This document shows, in pieces, positions 53,908 through 62,912 of a DNA stretch of 64,000 bases (the stretch's first letter is position 1; every line of letters starts with the position of its first letter). The position numbers were made by a program, and so were the translations under genes. Below the pieces are notes generated by a model that was not told the DNA's origin, made no database searches, and worked only from the letters and a program-made list of their open reading frames with translations. Location: assembly GCA_903909605.1 (NCBI GenBank), contig CAIVWH010000023.1:33134-97133 (forward strand). Reading direction: 5' to 3'. The DNA comes from an uncultured Micrococcales bacterium (GTDB lineage: Bacteria; Actinomycetota; Actinomycetes; Actinomycetales; Microbacteriaceae).

Positions 53908-54869
53908 CTTCGAATCAACACCGCGCGCGGTCGAACTTCAAACTCAACTTCTGCAATAACCCCAACCGCATCGCCATCGAGTTGCAACTCAACCGGTTCA
54001 TCCGGGCTAATCCAAATTTTTTTGCCCGCCATGTTTTCCAAGGTCTTCACATCGGCAGTCGCATCCAAGAGTTTTCGACCAATGCGTGAAACTCGCACCA
54101 CGTTATTTCCGATGGTCACCCTCGACCAAAGGTCAATCCACTGCCAAAAATGAAATGGGCCAATCGCCGCAACATCCAGCACACCATCATCCATCGCGGC
54201 ATCCGGCATCATCGATAGCCGGCCTGGCAACCAACCGACGTTACCGACAAGCAGCGTCACCACACGAACGCTGCGAGCCTCGCGCGAATCTACCTGCACA
54301 AGCATTCGTTGATACTTCAACGGGATGGCCTTCAAGCCAGTCTCGACATATGCAATCCAACCGAGGCGGCGCTTTTTCGCCGGGTCTGTGTTGAGCATGA
54401 TCTTCGCATCGAGGCCGAGCCCGGCCATCACGGCAAACAGGCGCTCGTCTCGTGTTCCGTCTTGGTGAATGATGCGGGCGATGCCCAGGTCAATCGGATG
54501 GGCGATACCCGAAATCGCACGTCGAACCTGTGTGGTTAGCGAATTTAGCTCGACGCCTAGGTTGCGCGCAAGAACGTTTCCGGTGCCAGATGGAATCACA
54601 CCAACCGAAGCCTGCGAGCCAGAGCGCGCAACGGCTTCGAGCACCTCGCGAATCGTGCCGTCGCCACCGGCCACCAAAATGTGCGTCGACTTCTTGGCAA
54701 TCGCATCCAGGGCCTGCTTTGCACCGGTGTTCTTGACATCGGTCTTCAGCCAGAGTGTTGTTTTGAAATCAGTACCTGCGGTTGCAGCATCAACTGCTTT
54801 GCGAAGTTTGGGCAGGTTCACCTTGTCTGGGTAGAAGATAACGGCTGCCTGAGCAGTAGTTTTTGCCAC
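53904..54869 (-). CDS. Diacylglycerol-kinase-family lipid kinase
   Basis: This 321-residue protein has VAGGDGTIREVLEAVARSG (ATP-binding GGDGT) and IPSGTGNVLARNLG, the DAGK catalytic signatures, with PDAAMDDGVLDV toward the C-terminus. It phosphorylates a lipid such as diacylglycerol; actinobacterial members also serve phospholipid salvage. The start is GTG at 54869, with GGGAGG 4 nt upstream. Divergent from the response regulator. Confidence 0.93.
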   Translation of the reverse strand: MAKTTAQAAVIFYPDKVNLPKLRKAVDAATAGTDFKTTLWLKTDVKNTGAKQALDAIAKKSTHILVAGGDGTIREVLEAVARSGSQASVGVIPSGTGNVLARNLGVELNSLTTQVRRAISGIAHPIDLGIARIIHQDGTRDERLFAVMAGLGLDAKIMLNTDPAKKRRLGWIAYVETGLKAIPLKYQRMLVQVDSREARSVRVVTLLVGNVGWLPGRLSMMPDAAMDDGVLDVAAIGPFHFWQWIDLWSRVTIGNNVVRVSRIGRKLLDATADVKTLENMAGKKIWISPDEPVELQLDGDAVGVIAEVEFEVRPRAVLIRS

Positions 54870-54957
54870 GTAGCCTCCCAAAATAAGTTCTCACCAAGGA
54901 ACATTTATCTCGGCAACGCCCCTTCTATATGCAAATCTAGAGGTGAAAGGGGTTTCC

Positions 54958-55602
54958 ATGCCAAGTGCTCGTCGCCTGTTAGTTGTCGAAGACAACGCCT
55001 TTATGCGCACCCTGATCACCGACCTTCTCGAAAAAGAAGGCTTCGAAACCGCCACTGCCGAAACCGCTGCAGACGCGGTCAAGGTCGCCGCTGCATTCGA
55101 CCCGGATGCGGCCATCCTGGATGTGGAACTCGGCCACGGACCAAATGGCTTTGATCTCGCCAGAATCTTGCGCCAGGACACTCCAGAGCTGGGTTTGGTT
55201 TTTCTAACCAACATCCCTGAACCAAAAACCATCGGTGTTGACAACAAGATTGTTCCGAAAGACGCTGCCTACCTGGTCAAGGAATCTGTTGGCGACACCG
55301 ATCTGCTGCTTCGCGCGGTAAACGCCAGCCTTCGTGGCCGAGTCGGCACGGAGCTTCGTCAAGATCGCGATGCTCACGATCTTTCTAACCTTTCACGATC
55401 GCAACTCGACCTGCTTCACCTAGCAGCCCTCGGACTGTCAAACTCCGAGATTGCACAGCGTCGCGGCACAACGGTTCGCGCGGTCGAAAATCTTTTCAAG
55501 CGCGCCCTCGATGCCGCCGGCATTGAGATTGGCGCAGGCGAACACGGCCGCGTGGTTGCCGTGCGCAAGTACATCGAAACCGTGGTTCTGCCAAAGGGCT
55601 AA
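54958..55602 (+). CDS. Orphan response regulator with LuxR-type HTH
   Basis: This 214-residue protein has a receiver domain (about 1-120: LLVVEDNAFMRTLITDLLEK, phospho-acceptor Asp in AAILDVELG, Lys in VPKDAAYLVKES) and a C-terminal LuxR-like helix-turn-helix (SRSQLDLLHLAALGLSNSEI, AQRRGTTVRAVENLFKRAL). No histidine kinase is adjacent. AAAGGGG lies 6 nt before the ATG at 54958. Targets are unknown; serS follows after 36 bp with its own promoter. Confidence 0.93.
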   Translation: MPSARRLLVVEDNAFMRTLITDLLEKEGFETATAETAADAVKVAAAFDPDAAILDVELGHGPNGFDLARILRQDTPELGLVFLTNIPEPKTIGVDNKIVPKDAAYLVKESVGDTDLLLRAVNASLRGRVGTELRQDRDAHDLSNLSRSQLDLLHLAALGLSNSEIAQRRGTTVRAVENLFKRALDAAGIEIGAGEHGRVVAVRKYIETVVLPKG

Positions 55603-55638
55603 TCGCCGGCGCAAAACCCTCTCGGGTAGGCTTATCGG

Positions 55639-56901
55639 GTGATTGACCTTAACCTCCTTCGCGAAAACCCCGAAGCCATCAAGGCTTCGCAGCGTGCGCG
55701 TGGCGCAAGCGAAGACCTGGTAGACCAGGCAATCGAAGCCGACGCAGCCTGGCGTTCGGCATTGCAAAACTTCGAAACCCTGCGTGCCGAGCAGAACGCT
55801 TCGAGCAAGCAGGTTGCTGCCGCACCAAAAGAAGAGAAGGCAGCGCTGGTTGCAGCCGCACAGGAACTCGCCGCCAAGGTGAAGGCCGCAGAGGCGAATG
55901 CAAACTCGGCAGCTGAAACTCGCGACAAGATTCTTTGGCAGATCGAAAACGTAGTTATCGCCGATATTCCTTCGGGCGGCGAAGAGAACTTCGAGGTGCT
56001 CAAAGAAGTTGGCACCAAGGCCAAGTTCGATTTCGAACCACGCGACCACGTTGCCCTTGGCGAACTGCTGGACATCATCGACATCGAGCGCGGCGTCAAA
56101 GTTGCCGGCTCGCGCTTTTACTTCTTGAAGGGTTGGGGTGCGCGTCTCGAACTCGCCCTGATGAACATGGCCCTCGACCTAGCCACCAAGCACGACTTCA
56201 CCGCCCTGATTACCCCGACTCTGGTTCGCCCAGAGGTCATGGCCGGCACCGGCTTTCTCGGTGCTCACGCCGACGAGATCTACTACCTGCCAGCCGACGA
56301 GCTCTACCTAACCGGCACCAGTGAAGTTGCTCTCGCCGGCTACCACCGCGACGAAATCATCGACCTTTCGAATGGCCCACTTCGCTACGCCGGATGGTCA
56401 ACCTGCTATCGCCGCGAGGCTGGCTCTGCTGGTCGCGACACCCGCGGCATCCTGAGGGTTCACCAGTTCAACAAGCTCGAGATGTTCAGCTATGTGAAGC
56501 CAGAAGACGCCGAGGCCGAGCACCTAAAGTTGCTCGCACTCGAAGAAGCCATGCTGCAAGCCTGCGAGCTTTCATATCGCGTGATCGACACCGCGGCCGG
56601 CGACCTCGGCTCGAGTGCCGCCCGCAAGTATGACTCTGAGGCATGGGTGCCAACTCAGGATCAGTACCGCGAACTCACCTCGAGCTCGAACTGCACGACC
56701 TTCCAGGCCCGTCGCCTAAACGTGCGCTACCGCACCGAAGACGGCAAGACCGCCACGGCTGCAACCCTCAACGGAACACTGGCAACCACGCGCTGGTTGG
56801 TGGCAATTCTCGAGACGCATCAGCAGGCCGACGGCTCGGTTCGCATCCCGGTTGCGCTTCGCCCCTATCTCGGTGGCCAAGAGGTCATTGCGCCTAAATG
56901 A
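55639..56901 (+). CDS. serS: Seryl-tRNA synthetase
   Basis: This 420-residue class II synthetase has an N-terminal antiparallel coiled coil (about 1-105) that grips the tRNA long arm, then motif 2 ([28 protein letters not shown]) and motif 3 ([17 protein letters not shown]). It charges tRNA-Ser. The start is GTG with TAGGCT 6 nt upstream (leaderless). Two tRNA-Ser genes lie within 4 kb downstream. Confidence 0.97.
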   Translation: MIDLNLLRENPEAIKASQRARGASEDLVDQAIEADAAWRSALQNFETLRAEQNASSKQVAAAPKEEKAALVAAAQELAAKVKAAEANANSAAETRDKILWQIENVVIADIPSGGEENFEVLKEVGTKAKFDFEPRDHVALGELLDIIDIERGVKVAGSRFYFLKGWGARLELALMNMALDLATKHDFTALITPTLVRPEVMAGTGFLGAHADEIYYLPADELYLTGTSEVALAGYHRDEIIDLSNGPLRYAGWSTCYRREAGSAGRDTRGILRVHQFNKLEMFSYVKPEDAEAEHLKLLALEEAMLQACELSYRVIDTAAGDLGSSAARKYDSEAWVPTQDQYRELTSSSNCTTFQARRLNVRYRTEDGKTATAATLNGTLATTRWLVAILETHQQADGSVRIPVALRPYLGGQEVIAPK

Positions 56902-57737
56902 CCATCGCTACTGGTGACCAGCGCTGGCTAATCGCGCTCGACGTCGACGGCACCCTGGTGCACGACGATGGTTTTCTCTCGCCGCGAGTTGCCGAGCAGG
57001 TAAAGCGCGTGCGTGCGCTCGGGCACGAGATCGTTGTTTCAACCGGCCGCAGCGCAACTCAAACAGTGCCGGTGCTGCACGATCTAGAAATTCGCGATGG
57101 TTACTCGGTGTGCTCGAACGGCGCCGTCACCGTTCGCATCGACCCGACCGAACCACGCGGATACGCGCCACACAAAGTTGTCACATTTAATCCGCGCGAG
57201 ATTCTCACGCAGCTGATTCAGAAGTTGCCAGAGGCACACTTCGCGGTTGAGAACATCGATGGCACATACAAGTTCCACCGCCCGTTCCCACGCTATGCAC
57301 TCGGCACCGAAAACTTCGAGACCCCGTTAGAAGAACTGATGCAAGAGCCGGTTTCTCGTGTTGTCGTTCTGTCTCCGCAACACGGCGCGGATGAGTTCGC
57401 CGAGATTGTGTCGAGCATCGGTCTTCACTCGGTTACCTATGCGATTGGTTACACGGCCTGGCTCGACATTTCACCTGAAGGGGTGAGCAAGGCATCCGCG
57501 CTCGAGAAGGTGCGCGCCGATCTTGGCATCAAGGCAAATCAGGTAATCGCGTGCGGCGATGGTCGAAACGATATCTCGATGCTCGAGTGGGCTCGCGCCG
57601 CAGGTGGCTTTGGTTTTGCTATGGGGCAGGGGCCGCAGGAGGTTCACGACGTCGCGACCGCGACGGTAGCCAGCGTCGAGGAAGATGGCGTGGCCGAGGT
57701 GCTCAGCGGCTTCGAAGGCATTCTCTTTAGTCGCTGA
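56898..57737 (+). CDS. HAD-superfamily hydrolase, Cof type
   Basis: This 279-residue phosphatase has the nucleophile in [23 protein letters not shown] (motif II) and [17 protein letters not shown] (motif IV), with a Cof-type C2 cap between. Substrates are small phosphorylated sugars or cofactors. Its ATG overlaps the serS stop by 4 nt, so it is translationally coupled to serS. Confidence 0.93.
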   Translation: MTIATGDQRWLIALDVDGTLVHDDGFLSPRVAEQVKRVRALGHEIVVSTGRSATQTVPVLHDLEIRDGYSVCSNGAVTVRIDPTEPRGYAPHKVVTFNPREILTQLIQKLPEAHFAVENIDGTYKFHRPFPRYALGTENFETPLEELMQEPVSRVVVLSPQHGADEFAEIVSSIGLHSVTYAIGYTAWLDISPEGVSKASALEKVRADLGIKANQVIACGDGRNDISMLEWARAAGGFGFAMGQGPQEVHDVATATVASVEEDGVAEVLSGFEGILFSR

Positions 57738-57787
57738 TCGGGCTCAGGGTAGACCCCGCAACTGTGGTCGGCTAAACTTTTCTGGCT

Positions 57788-57876
57788 GGAAGCGTGCCGG
57801 AGCGGCCGAACGGAACGGTCTTGAAAACCGTCGTAGTTAATAGCTACCGTGGGTTCAAATCCCACCGCTTCCTCCA
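57788..57876 (+). tRNA. tRNA-Ser (anticodon TGA)
   Basis: The acceptor stem GGAAGCG pairs with CGCTTCC; the anticodon stem ACGGT/ACCGT holds the loop CTTGAAA with TGA. A long variable arm (GTAGTTAATAGCTAC) and the T arm GTGGG-TTCAAAT-CCCAC follow. CCA is encoded. The discriminator base reads T instead of the G usual in tRNA-Ser. TAAACT upstream (57772-57777) is a good -10. Confidence 0.95.
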
Positions 57877-58037
57877 CAAAAATGGACTCAGAAATCTGGG
57901 TCCATTTTTTTCAGCGGTGTCGTAATCCCTCCCGATTAGTCGATCTAGATGACGAGCAATAGGCGGTCTCGGCCCGCAGCGGCGATAACCTCGCCGCTAA
58001 TCGCGGGTCTCCGGTTCAAATCCCACCGCTTCCTCCA
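57852..58037. repeat. 25-bp direct repeat: tRNA-Ser 3' end duplicated (attachment-site-like)
   Basis: The last 25 bases of tRNA-Ser(TGA), 57852-57876, recur exactly at 58013-58037, 161 bp away, including T arm half, acceptor strand and CCA. No 5' half of a tRNA accompanies the second copy. The unit between holds the tRNA terminator, a stretch of unassigned sequence and a 7-bp hairpin GCGGCGA/TCGCCGC (57979-57997). This is the pattern of an integrase attL/attR pair after loss of its element, or a tRNA relic. Confidence 0.8.
57882..57911 (+). terminator. Rho-independent terminator after tRNA-Ser(TGA)
   Basis: A 10-bp stem, ATGGACTCAG / CTGGGTCCAT with one T-G wobble and an AAAT loop, is followed by seven T. 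Confidence 0.9.
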
Positions 58038-58124
58038 GTTCTGGGAAACCCCTGATTGCGATTGGCGATTGGGGGTTTGCTATTTAAACTAGGAGTTCCG
58101 CTTAGAACCAATCGAAAGCCCCCA

Positions 58125-59324
58125 ATGCCCCTGTTTAAGAAGCGTGCCCCGCGAGCGATTGCCCGCCACGGCCGCCTGAAGGTGCAGTCGAAAGGGGCGG
58201 CGTTCGGTGGCCTTCTGCTCAAGGGGCTGGCGGCCATCCTTGGTGCCACGGTAGCCATCGCCGGAATCTCGGTCTATCAGCTCAGCAGCGACATCAAGGG
58301 CAATGCCCTGAACATTCCTGGCGCAAAGGCCTTGACCGCGGCCGACCTCAGGGGCCCGATCAACATGCTTCTCGTCGGCAGCGACACCCGTGCCGGACAG
58401 GGTCCTGGTTACGGAAACGTCAGCTCAGCCTTGAGCGACGTAATGATTTTGCTGCATGTCAGCGCCGATCGAAAAAACGCGGTTGCGGTTTCGTTCCCAC
58501 GCGATCTGCTCGTTCCTTGGCCCGCATGTCCGAGCACAACCGGCGGCCCAGGCTATCTGCCTCAGGCTCTCGGTCAGCTAAATGCCACTCTTGCGAACGG
58601 CGGCCCAGGATGCACACTCCTCACAATTGAGCAACTGACCGGCGTGAGCATCCCATACCTCGCAATGATTGACTTCAACGGCGTAATCGAAATGTCGAAT
58701 GCAATTGGTGGAGTTGATGTTTGTGTCGCAAAGGCGATCAACGACCCATACACCCAGACTTATCTTCAGCCTGGCAAATACACCCTGCAGGGCAAAGCCG
58801 CGCTGCAGTTCTTGCGCACTCGTCACGGCGTTGGCGACGGCTCAGACCTTGCACGAATTTCGAATCAGCAAGTGTTCTTGACTTCGTTGGTTCGCAAAAT
58901 CAAGAGCGCCGGCGTGCTCACAAATCCTGTCGAACTGTATGCGCTTGCCAATGCGGCGGCGCGCAACATGAAGCTCTCGCAGTCGCTCACCGATCTCGGA
59001 ACTCTCGTTTCGCTCGCAAGCGCACTCAAGAATGTATCGCTCGAGAAGATGGTCTTTTTGCAGGTGCCTTCTCACGGTGGATTGCCTGCGCCATACTCTG
59101 GCCGAGTCGAGCCGAATTACGATCAGGCGAACGTGCTGTTCCAGAAATTGCGCGACGATATGCCGATCATCCTAGGAAATGCAAACACCGGCGCCGGCGC
59201 CGTTTTGGCAACCCCGGGCCCAACCGCTTCGGCCACGCCGTCTGCAACGCCGAGCCCAACTTCGAGCGACTCGCTCGACTGGGCAACCGGAACCAATGCC
59301 GGCCAGACCACCTGCTCGAACTAA
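58125..59324 (+). CDS. LytR-CpsA-Psr (LCP) family cell-wall ligase
   Basis: This 399-residue protein has a cytosolic basic N-terminus, one transmembrane helix (about 32-55) and an extracellular LCP domain: NMLLVGSDTRAGQG, SDVMILLHVSADRKNAVAVS with FPRDLLV, NAIGGVDVCV and FLRTRHGVGDGSDLARISNQ. Arg and Asp residues in these blocks bind the polyprenyl phosphate. LCP proteins attach glycopolymers to peptidoglycan. A Ser/Thr/Pro-rich tail ends the protein. The ATG at 58125 opens the basic segment, leaving a normal-size anchor. Confidence 0.94.
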   Translation: MPLFKKRAPRAIARHGRLKVQSKGAAFGGLLLKGLAAILGATVAIAGISVYQLSSDIKGNALNIPGAKALTAADLRGPINMLLVGSDTRAGQGPGYGNVSSALSDVMILLHVSADRKNAVAVSFPRDLLVPWPACPSTTGGPGYLPQALGQLNATLANGGPGCTLLTIEQLTGVSIPYLAMIDFNGVIEMSNAIGGVDVCVAKAINDPYTQTYLQPGKYTLQGKAALQFLRTRHGVGDGSDLARISNQQVFLTSLVRKIKSAGVLTNPVELYALANAAARNMKLSQSLTDLGTLVSLASALKNVSLEKMVFLQVPSHGGLPAPYSGRVEPNYDQANVLFQKLRDDMPIILGNANTGAGAVLATPGPTASATPSATPSPTSSDSLDWATGTNAGQTTCSN

Positions 59325-59376
59325 CCAGGTCTTGGATGCCCCGAGGTTTCGGGCTAAACTAGGCAGGCTGTACTCA

Positions 59377-59466
59377 GGAGTCGTCGCATAGCCCGGTCGA
59401 GTGCGCCTCACTGCTAATGAGGTAGGGGTCTAAAGCCCCTCGGAGGTTCAAATCCTCTCGACTCCG
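59377..59466 (+). tRNA. tRNA-Ser (anticodon GCT)
   Basis: The acceptor stem GGAGTCG pairs with CGACTCC; the loop CTGCTAA in stem CCTCA/TGAGG gives anticodon GCT. A long variable arm (GGGGTCTAAAGCCCC) and the T arm GGAGGTTCAAATCCTC follow. The discriminator is G. CCA is not encoded. Confidence 0.96.
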
Positions 59467-59499
59467 CAAACACCCTAACCAGGTTTAGTTAGGTCCCAA

Positions 59500-60679
59500 T
59501 TGTTTGATCGCATCATTTACGTGGCACACGATCACCTCAATCGCGAACGCGGCGCCCTCAAGACTGCAAATCCAAAAACGGATGTCGTTGTGCTCATCGA
59601 GAGCAAGCGAATGACCGAGGGCCGCAACTGGCATCCTGCCCGTCTCTATTTCCTACTTTCCTCGGCAAGGCACTTTGCCCTCGAGCTTGAGCACGCGCGC
59701 TTCACGGTTCGCTACATTCAGGCAGCCACAACCATCGTTGGGCTCACCGAGGCTCGCAAAGAATTCGGAGACTTGCCAATTGTGGCGGTCGAGGCCTCTT
59801 CGCATCGGCAACTTGCGCAGCTGAGCGACTATGGAGTCAGTTGGGTAAAGAACGATCTCTTCCTAACCGATCGAGAACTCTTCTCAGCCTGGGCTGGTGC
59901 TCAAAAAACTTACGTGATGGAGAACTTCTATCGTGCGCAACGAAATCGACTTGGCATTCTCGTCGACGCAACTGGCAAGCCAGAGGCAGGCCGCTGGAAC
60001 TTTGATGCCGAGAATCGCCTGCCACCACCGAAAAACTACAGCTGGCCACCGCGCATTCAGCACGCGGTCGACGCGCTCGATGTCGAGGTCGGCGCGCAGG
60101 TTGGCTACGAGTCAGACGGCACCTGGGCTACAACCAGAGCCGGCGCACTCAATCAGTTGAGCCACTTTGTCGAACACCACCTTGCCGGGTTTGGCCCCTA
60201 CGAGGATGCAATCACCAGCGAAGACTGGTCACTGCATCATTCGTTGCTTAGCCCTTATCTCAACAACGGCTTGATTCACGCAGAAGAGGTCATCGCGCCG
60301 GTGCTCGAGGCATACCGCGCCGGCCGCGCTCCGATCGAATCGGTCGAGGCGTTCATCCGTCAGGTTATTGGCTGGCGTGAATACATCAACGGCATGTACT
60401 GGTTTCTTGGTGAGGATTATCGAAACGGAAACGGACTGAACGCTCACTCGCCGCTTCCTGCCGCGCTAACTGATTCAGCTAAAACCAAAATGAACTGCGT
60501 GAAGTCGGTGGTGGCCGATGTTGAGAAACGCGCGTGGACGCACCACATCCCGCGCCGATGGCGGGCAGCTAATGACCAAGCCCTACGCGGCCGGCGGGGC
60601 ATACCTGAACCGCATGACCAACCACTGCAGAGGCTGCGCCTTCAACCCGAAGCTGCGCACCGGCGATGACGCCTGCCCG
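59500..60679 (+). pseudogene. FeS-BCP/(6-4) photolyase gene (PhrB type) with internal deletion and frameshift
   Basis: The first 352 codons encode an intact N-terminal part of a cryptochrome/photolyase-related protein: IIYVAHDHLN at the start, HPARLYFLLSSARHFA, then SPYLNNGLIHAEEV, IGWREYINGMYW, the first Fe-S Cys in KMNCVKSVV and WTHHIPR. At about 60550-60557 the reading shifts by one frame straight to ADGGQLMTKPYAAGG, GGAYLNRMTNHCRGCAFNP and RTGDDACPI, the last part of the same family. Some 40 residues normally between these blocks are missing, and the true C-terminus (after ACP) is gone. The product cannot fold as a full enzyme; light-dependent repair from this gene is lost. Confidence 0.85.
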
Positions 60680-60937
60680 ATTGCTGGTAACTATGGCGGC
60701 AAAGATGGTCAGCTCAAAGATGCCAAGCTCAAACTAGACGCTGCACTCGCAAAGCACGGCGTACCTCACGACATCAAGGAATACCCAGACTCTGGTCACG
60801 CCTTCATGAACCCTAACCAGGGCGGCGGACCAGTTTTTGGAACCCTACTGAAGATCACCGGCGCCAAACCAAATCCTGCTGACGCTCAAGATGCCTGGCA
60901 GCGCATCGATGCGTTCTTTGCGGAGCACCTAGCGTAA
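60680..60937 (+). pseudogene. Dienelactone hydrolase C-terminal fragment fused to the photolyase remnant
   Basis: In the frame of the photolyase tail, at CPI, sequence switches to AGNYGGKDGQLKDAKLKLDA, KEYPDSGHAFMNPNQ and DAWQRIDAFFAEHL. These are the final 85 residues of dienelactone-hydrolase family proteins, with the catalytic Asp (GGKDG) and His (SGHAF) but without the nucleophile Cys domain. The join lies at CCTGCCCGATTG, plausible as short shared homology of the two genes. It may be transcribed but should be inactive. Confidence 0.82.
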
Positions 60938-60951
60938 CCAGGGCAATTCCC

Positions 60952-62574
60952 TCAGTGCTTCAGCGCGCTCCAGGTTGCGTAACCACCGTCTAGGTTTCGT
61001 ACCTTCGCGCCGTGGGCTTTCAAGATTTGTGTGGCAATGTGGCCACGTTGCCCGACTGCGCAGTAAACCACCACGTTGTCCAGTTGCACTTCGGCTAATC
61101 TGTCTCGCAGTTCATCCACTGGAATGTTCACGGTGCCAGGGATGTGACCCGCAGAATGCTCGGCCGAGCTTCGCACATCTATAACCTGCGCTCCAAGGGA
61201 AATGGCCTCGGATAGCTGGTACCACTGCAAGGTGGGCGTTGTTCCGCTCCAAACATTGTTGCCAACATAACCTGCGATGTTCACCGCGTCTTTAGCGGAA
61301 CCGAACTGAGGGGCGTAGGCCAGTTCCAAGTCCATCAGATCATCAATGGTCAGGTGTCCCCGAATGGCTGTGGAAATCACATCGATGCGCTTGTCAACGC
61401 CGTCTTTGCCGTGTGCTTGGGCACCCAGAATCTTGCCGCTGATTGGGTCGAAAAGCAGTTTCATGGAAACCCGACTAGCCCCCGGGTAATAGCCGGCATG
61501 GTTGCTGGGGTGCACGTGAATGATCTGATGTTCGATTCCCGAGGCGATCGCGGCCCGTTCGCTTAGGCCGGTGATTCCAACGGAGTAACCGAATGCACCC
61601 AAAATCACGGTGCCAAGTGCTGGATGGGCTGCCACTTGGCGACCCGCAATTGCATCGGCAACAAGGCGGCCGTGTCGGTTGGCAAGGTTTGCAAGTGGAA
61701 TCAGGGTTTGGGTGCCAGTAAGCTCACCATTTTTCTCAACTGCGTCTCCGGCAGCGTAAATGTTCGGATCGCTGGTGCGTTGCTGGGCGTCTACCCACAA
61801 TCCTCCGGTGGCGCCAATCTTTAGCCCTGCGCCTACTGCCAGTTGATTGTCTGGCTCAACTCCAGCGGCCGTGAACACCACCCCGGCAGGAATGGTTTCA
61901 CCAGATTTGAGCAAAACCGAAGAGTCGGAGATTTCCGCCACTTCGGCATTCAAAACTACCCGAACGCCATTGGAAACCAACTGGTCATGCAAAGGCTGAA
62001 TCATCTCTGGATCAAATTGACCCAAAATGCTGCTACCCCGCTGAATTACGGTCACCGGAATACCTAGTTGCCGAATGTTCTCGGCAAGTTCGATTCCCAC
62101 AAATCCTGCGCCGATGATTGCCGCGCTCCTGTGCGGGGCCTCTGCCAAGGCTGCCTTCACCGCGTCTGCGTCGGTGACGTTTCGCAACCAAAGCGCCCGC
62201 TCGATACCGGGTACGTCAAGATGCCTAGGCCGAGCACCGGTGGAAATCACCAGTTTGTCGTAATTGTCTTGGTAGGTTTCACCGGTTGCGAGGTTCTGGA
62301 TTTCAACAAACTTGGCCGAACGATCGATTCGAACCACCTTGGACTGGGTTTTTACGGCAATGCGGAATCTAGACCACAGCGAATCCGGGGTTTGCAAAAG
62401 CAAAGACGAACGATCACTGATCACATCGCTGACAAAGTATGGCAACCCGCAGTTGGCGTAACTCACGTGCTCGGCCATCTCGTAAACGGTTATTTGGGCG
62501 GATTCATCTAGGCGCCTTAGACGTGCTGCGGCCGACATGCCACCGGCTACACCGCCAACGATTACAAACTTCAT
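60952..62574 (-). CDS. CoA-disulfide-reductase/NADH-dependent persulfide reductase with C-terminal rhodanese domain
   Basis: This 540-residue protein has an FAD domain (VIVGGVAGGMSAAARLRRLD), the redox Cys42 in YANCGLPYF, an NAD(P) domain (AAIIGAGFVGIELAENIRQLG), DPNIYAAGDAVEK, and a rhodanese domain (about 455-540) with VIDVRSSAEHSAGHIPG and the catalytic Cys in VVYCAVGQRGH. This architecture matches persulfide/polysulfide reductases (Npsr, CoADR-RHD) that release sulfide from CoA- or glutathione-persulfide. It is 10 nt downstream of a CstR-like repressor gene. The start ATG is at 62574; an in-frame extension to 62613 lies in the repressor gene. Confidence 0.93.
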   Translation of the reverse strand: MKFVIVGGVAGGMSAAARLRRLDESAQITVYEMAEHVSYANCGLPYFVSDVISDRSSLLLQTPDSLWSRFRIAVKTQSKVVRIDRSAKFVEIQNLATGETYQDNYDKLVISTGARPRHLDVPGIERALWLRNVTDADAVKAALAEAPHRSAAIIGAGFVGIELAENIRQLGIPVTVIQRGSSILGQFDPEMIQPLHDQLVSNGVRVVLNAEVAEISDSSVLLKSGETIPAGVVFTAAGVEPDNQLAVGAGLKIGATGGLWVDAQQRTSDPNIYAAGDAVEKNGELTGTQTLIPLANLANRHGRLVADAIAGRQVAAHPALGTVILGAFGYSVGITGLSERAAIASGIEHQIIHVHPSNHAGYYPGASRVSMKLLFDPISGKILGAQAHGKDGVDKRIDVISTAIRGHLTIDDLMDLELAYAPQFGSAKDAVNIAGYVGNNVWSGTTPTLQWYQLSEAISLGAQVIDVRSSAEHSAGHIPGTVNIPVDELRDRLAEVQLDNVVVYCAVGQRGHIATQILKAHGAKVRNLDGGYATWSALKH

Positions 62575-62584
62575 GGGTTTTCGT

Positions 62585-62842
62585 CTAGGCCAAAGACATG
62601 AATGCTTTTTCAAGCATTGCGCGGTCGGTTTCGCCCGTCTGGTCGTTAGCGCAGTGGCGCATGCCAGTGGCGATGATTGTGAAACCCGCGCGAGTGAGCG
62701 CGGTAGAAGCTGCAGAGAGCTGGGTGAGGAGTTCGGTGCAATCCCTACCCTCGTCTAGCATCTTGACTATGCCGCCGATTTGCCCCTGAACTCTAACTAG
62801 ACGATCCCGTGCTGCCTTAAGTTCCGCTGCTTCAATCTGCAT
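62585..62842 (-). CDS. CstR-like persulfide-sensing repressor (CsoR/RcnR family)
   Basis: This 85-residue DUF156 protein has RDRLVRVQGQIGGIVKMLDE, Cys35 in RDCTELLTQLSA and Cys64 in MRHCANDQ. The spacing of 29 between the two Cys fits both CsoR and CstR. In copper-binding CsoR the residue four before the second Cys is His; here it is Gly60, as expected for CstR, which reacts with persulfides instead of binding Cu. The downstream gene is a persulfide reductase, in line with this. The likely operator is at 62880-62897. Confidence 0.88.
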   Translation of the reverse strand: MQIEAAELKAARDRLVRVQGQIGGIVKMLDEGRDCTELLTQLSAASTALTRAGFTIIATGMRHCANDQTGETDRAMLEKAFMSLA

Positions 62843-62879
62843 TTTGCTCCTTGGTTGTTGCATTTTGCTTTATTTTTAG

Positions 62880-62897
62880 TATACCCTAGGGGGTATA
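62880..62897. promoter_or_regulatory. CsoR/CstR-type operator between divergent genes
   Basis: TATACCC-TAGG-GGGTATA is an 18-bp near-perfect inverted repeat with the ACCC/GGGT core seen in operators of this repressor family. It lies 38 nt from the repressor start and 16 nt from the lipoprotein start, so one bound repressor could silence both directions. Confidence 0.82.
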
Positions 62898-62912
62898 AGA
62901 AAGGTTTGTCTG

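Noticed and set aside
57950..58037. Second complete tRNA-Ser gene ending at the copied 3' end
   Set aside because: The acceptor 5' strand, anticodon arm and 5' half of the T stem are missing; only the 25-bp end matches.
62585..62842. Copper-sensing CsoR
   Set aside because: The His four residues before the second Cys, needed for Cu(I), is Gly; context is persulfide metabolism, not copper export.
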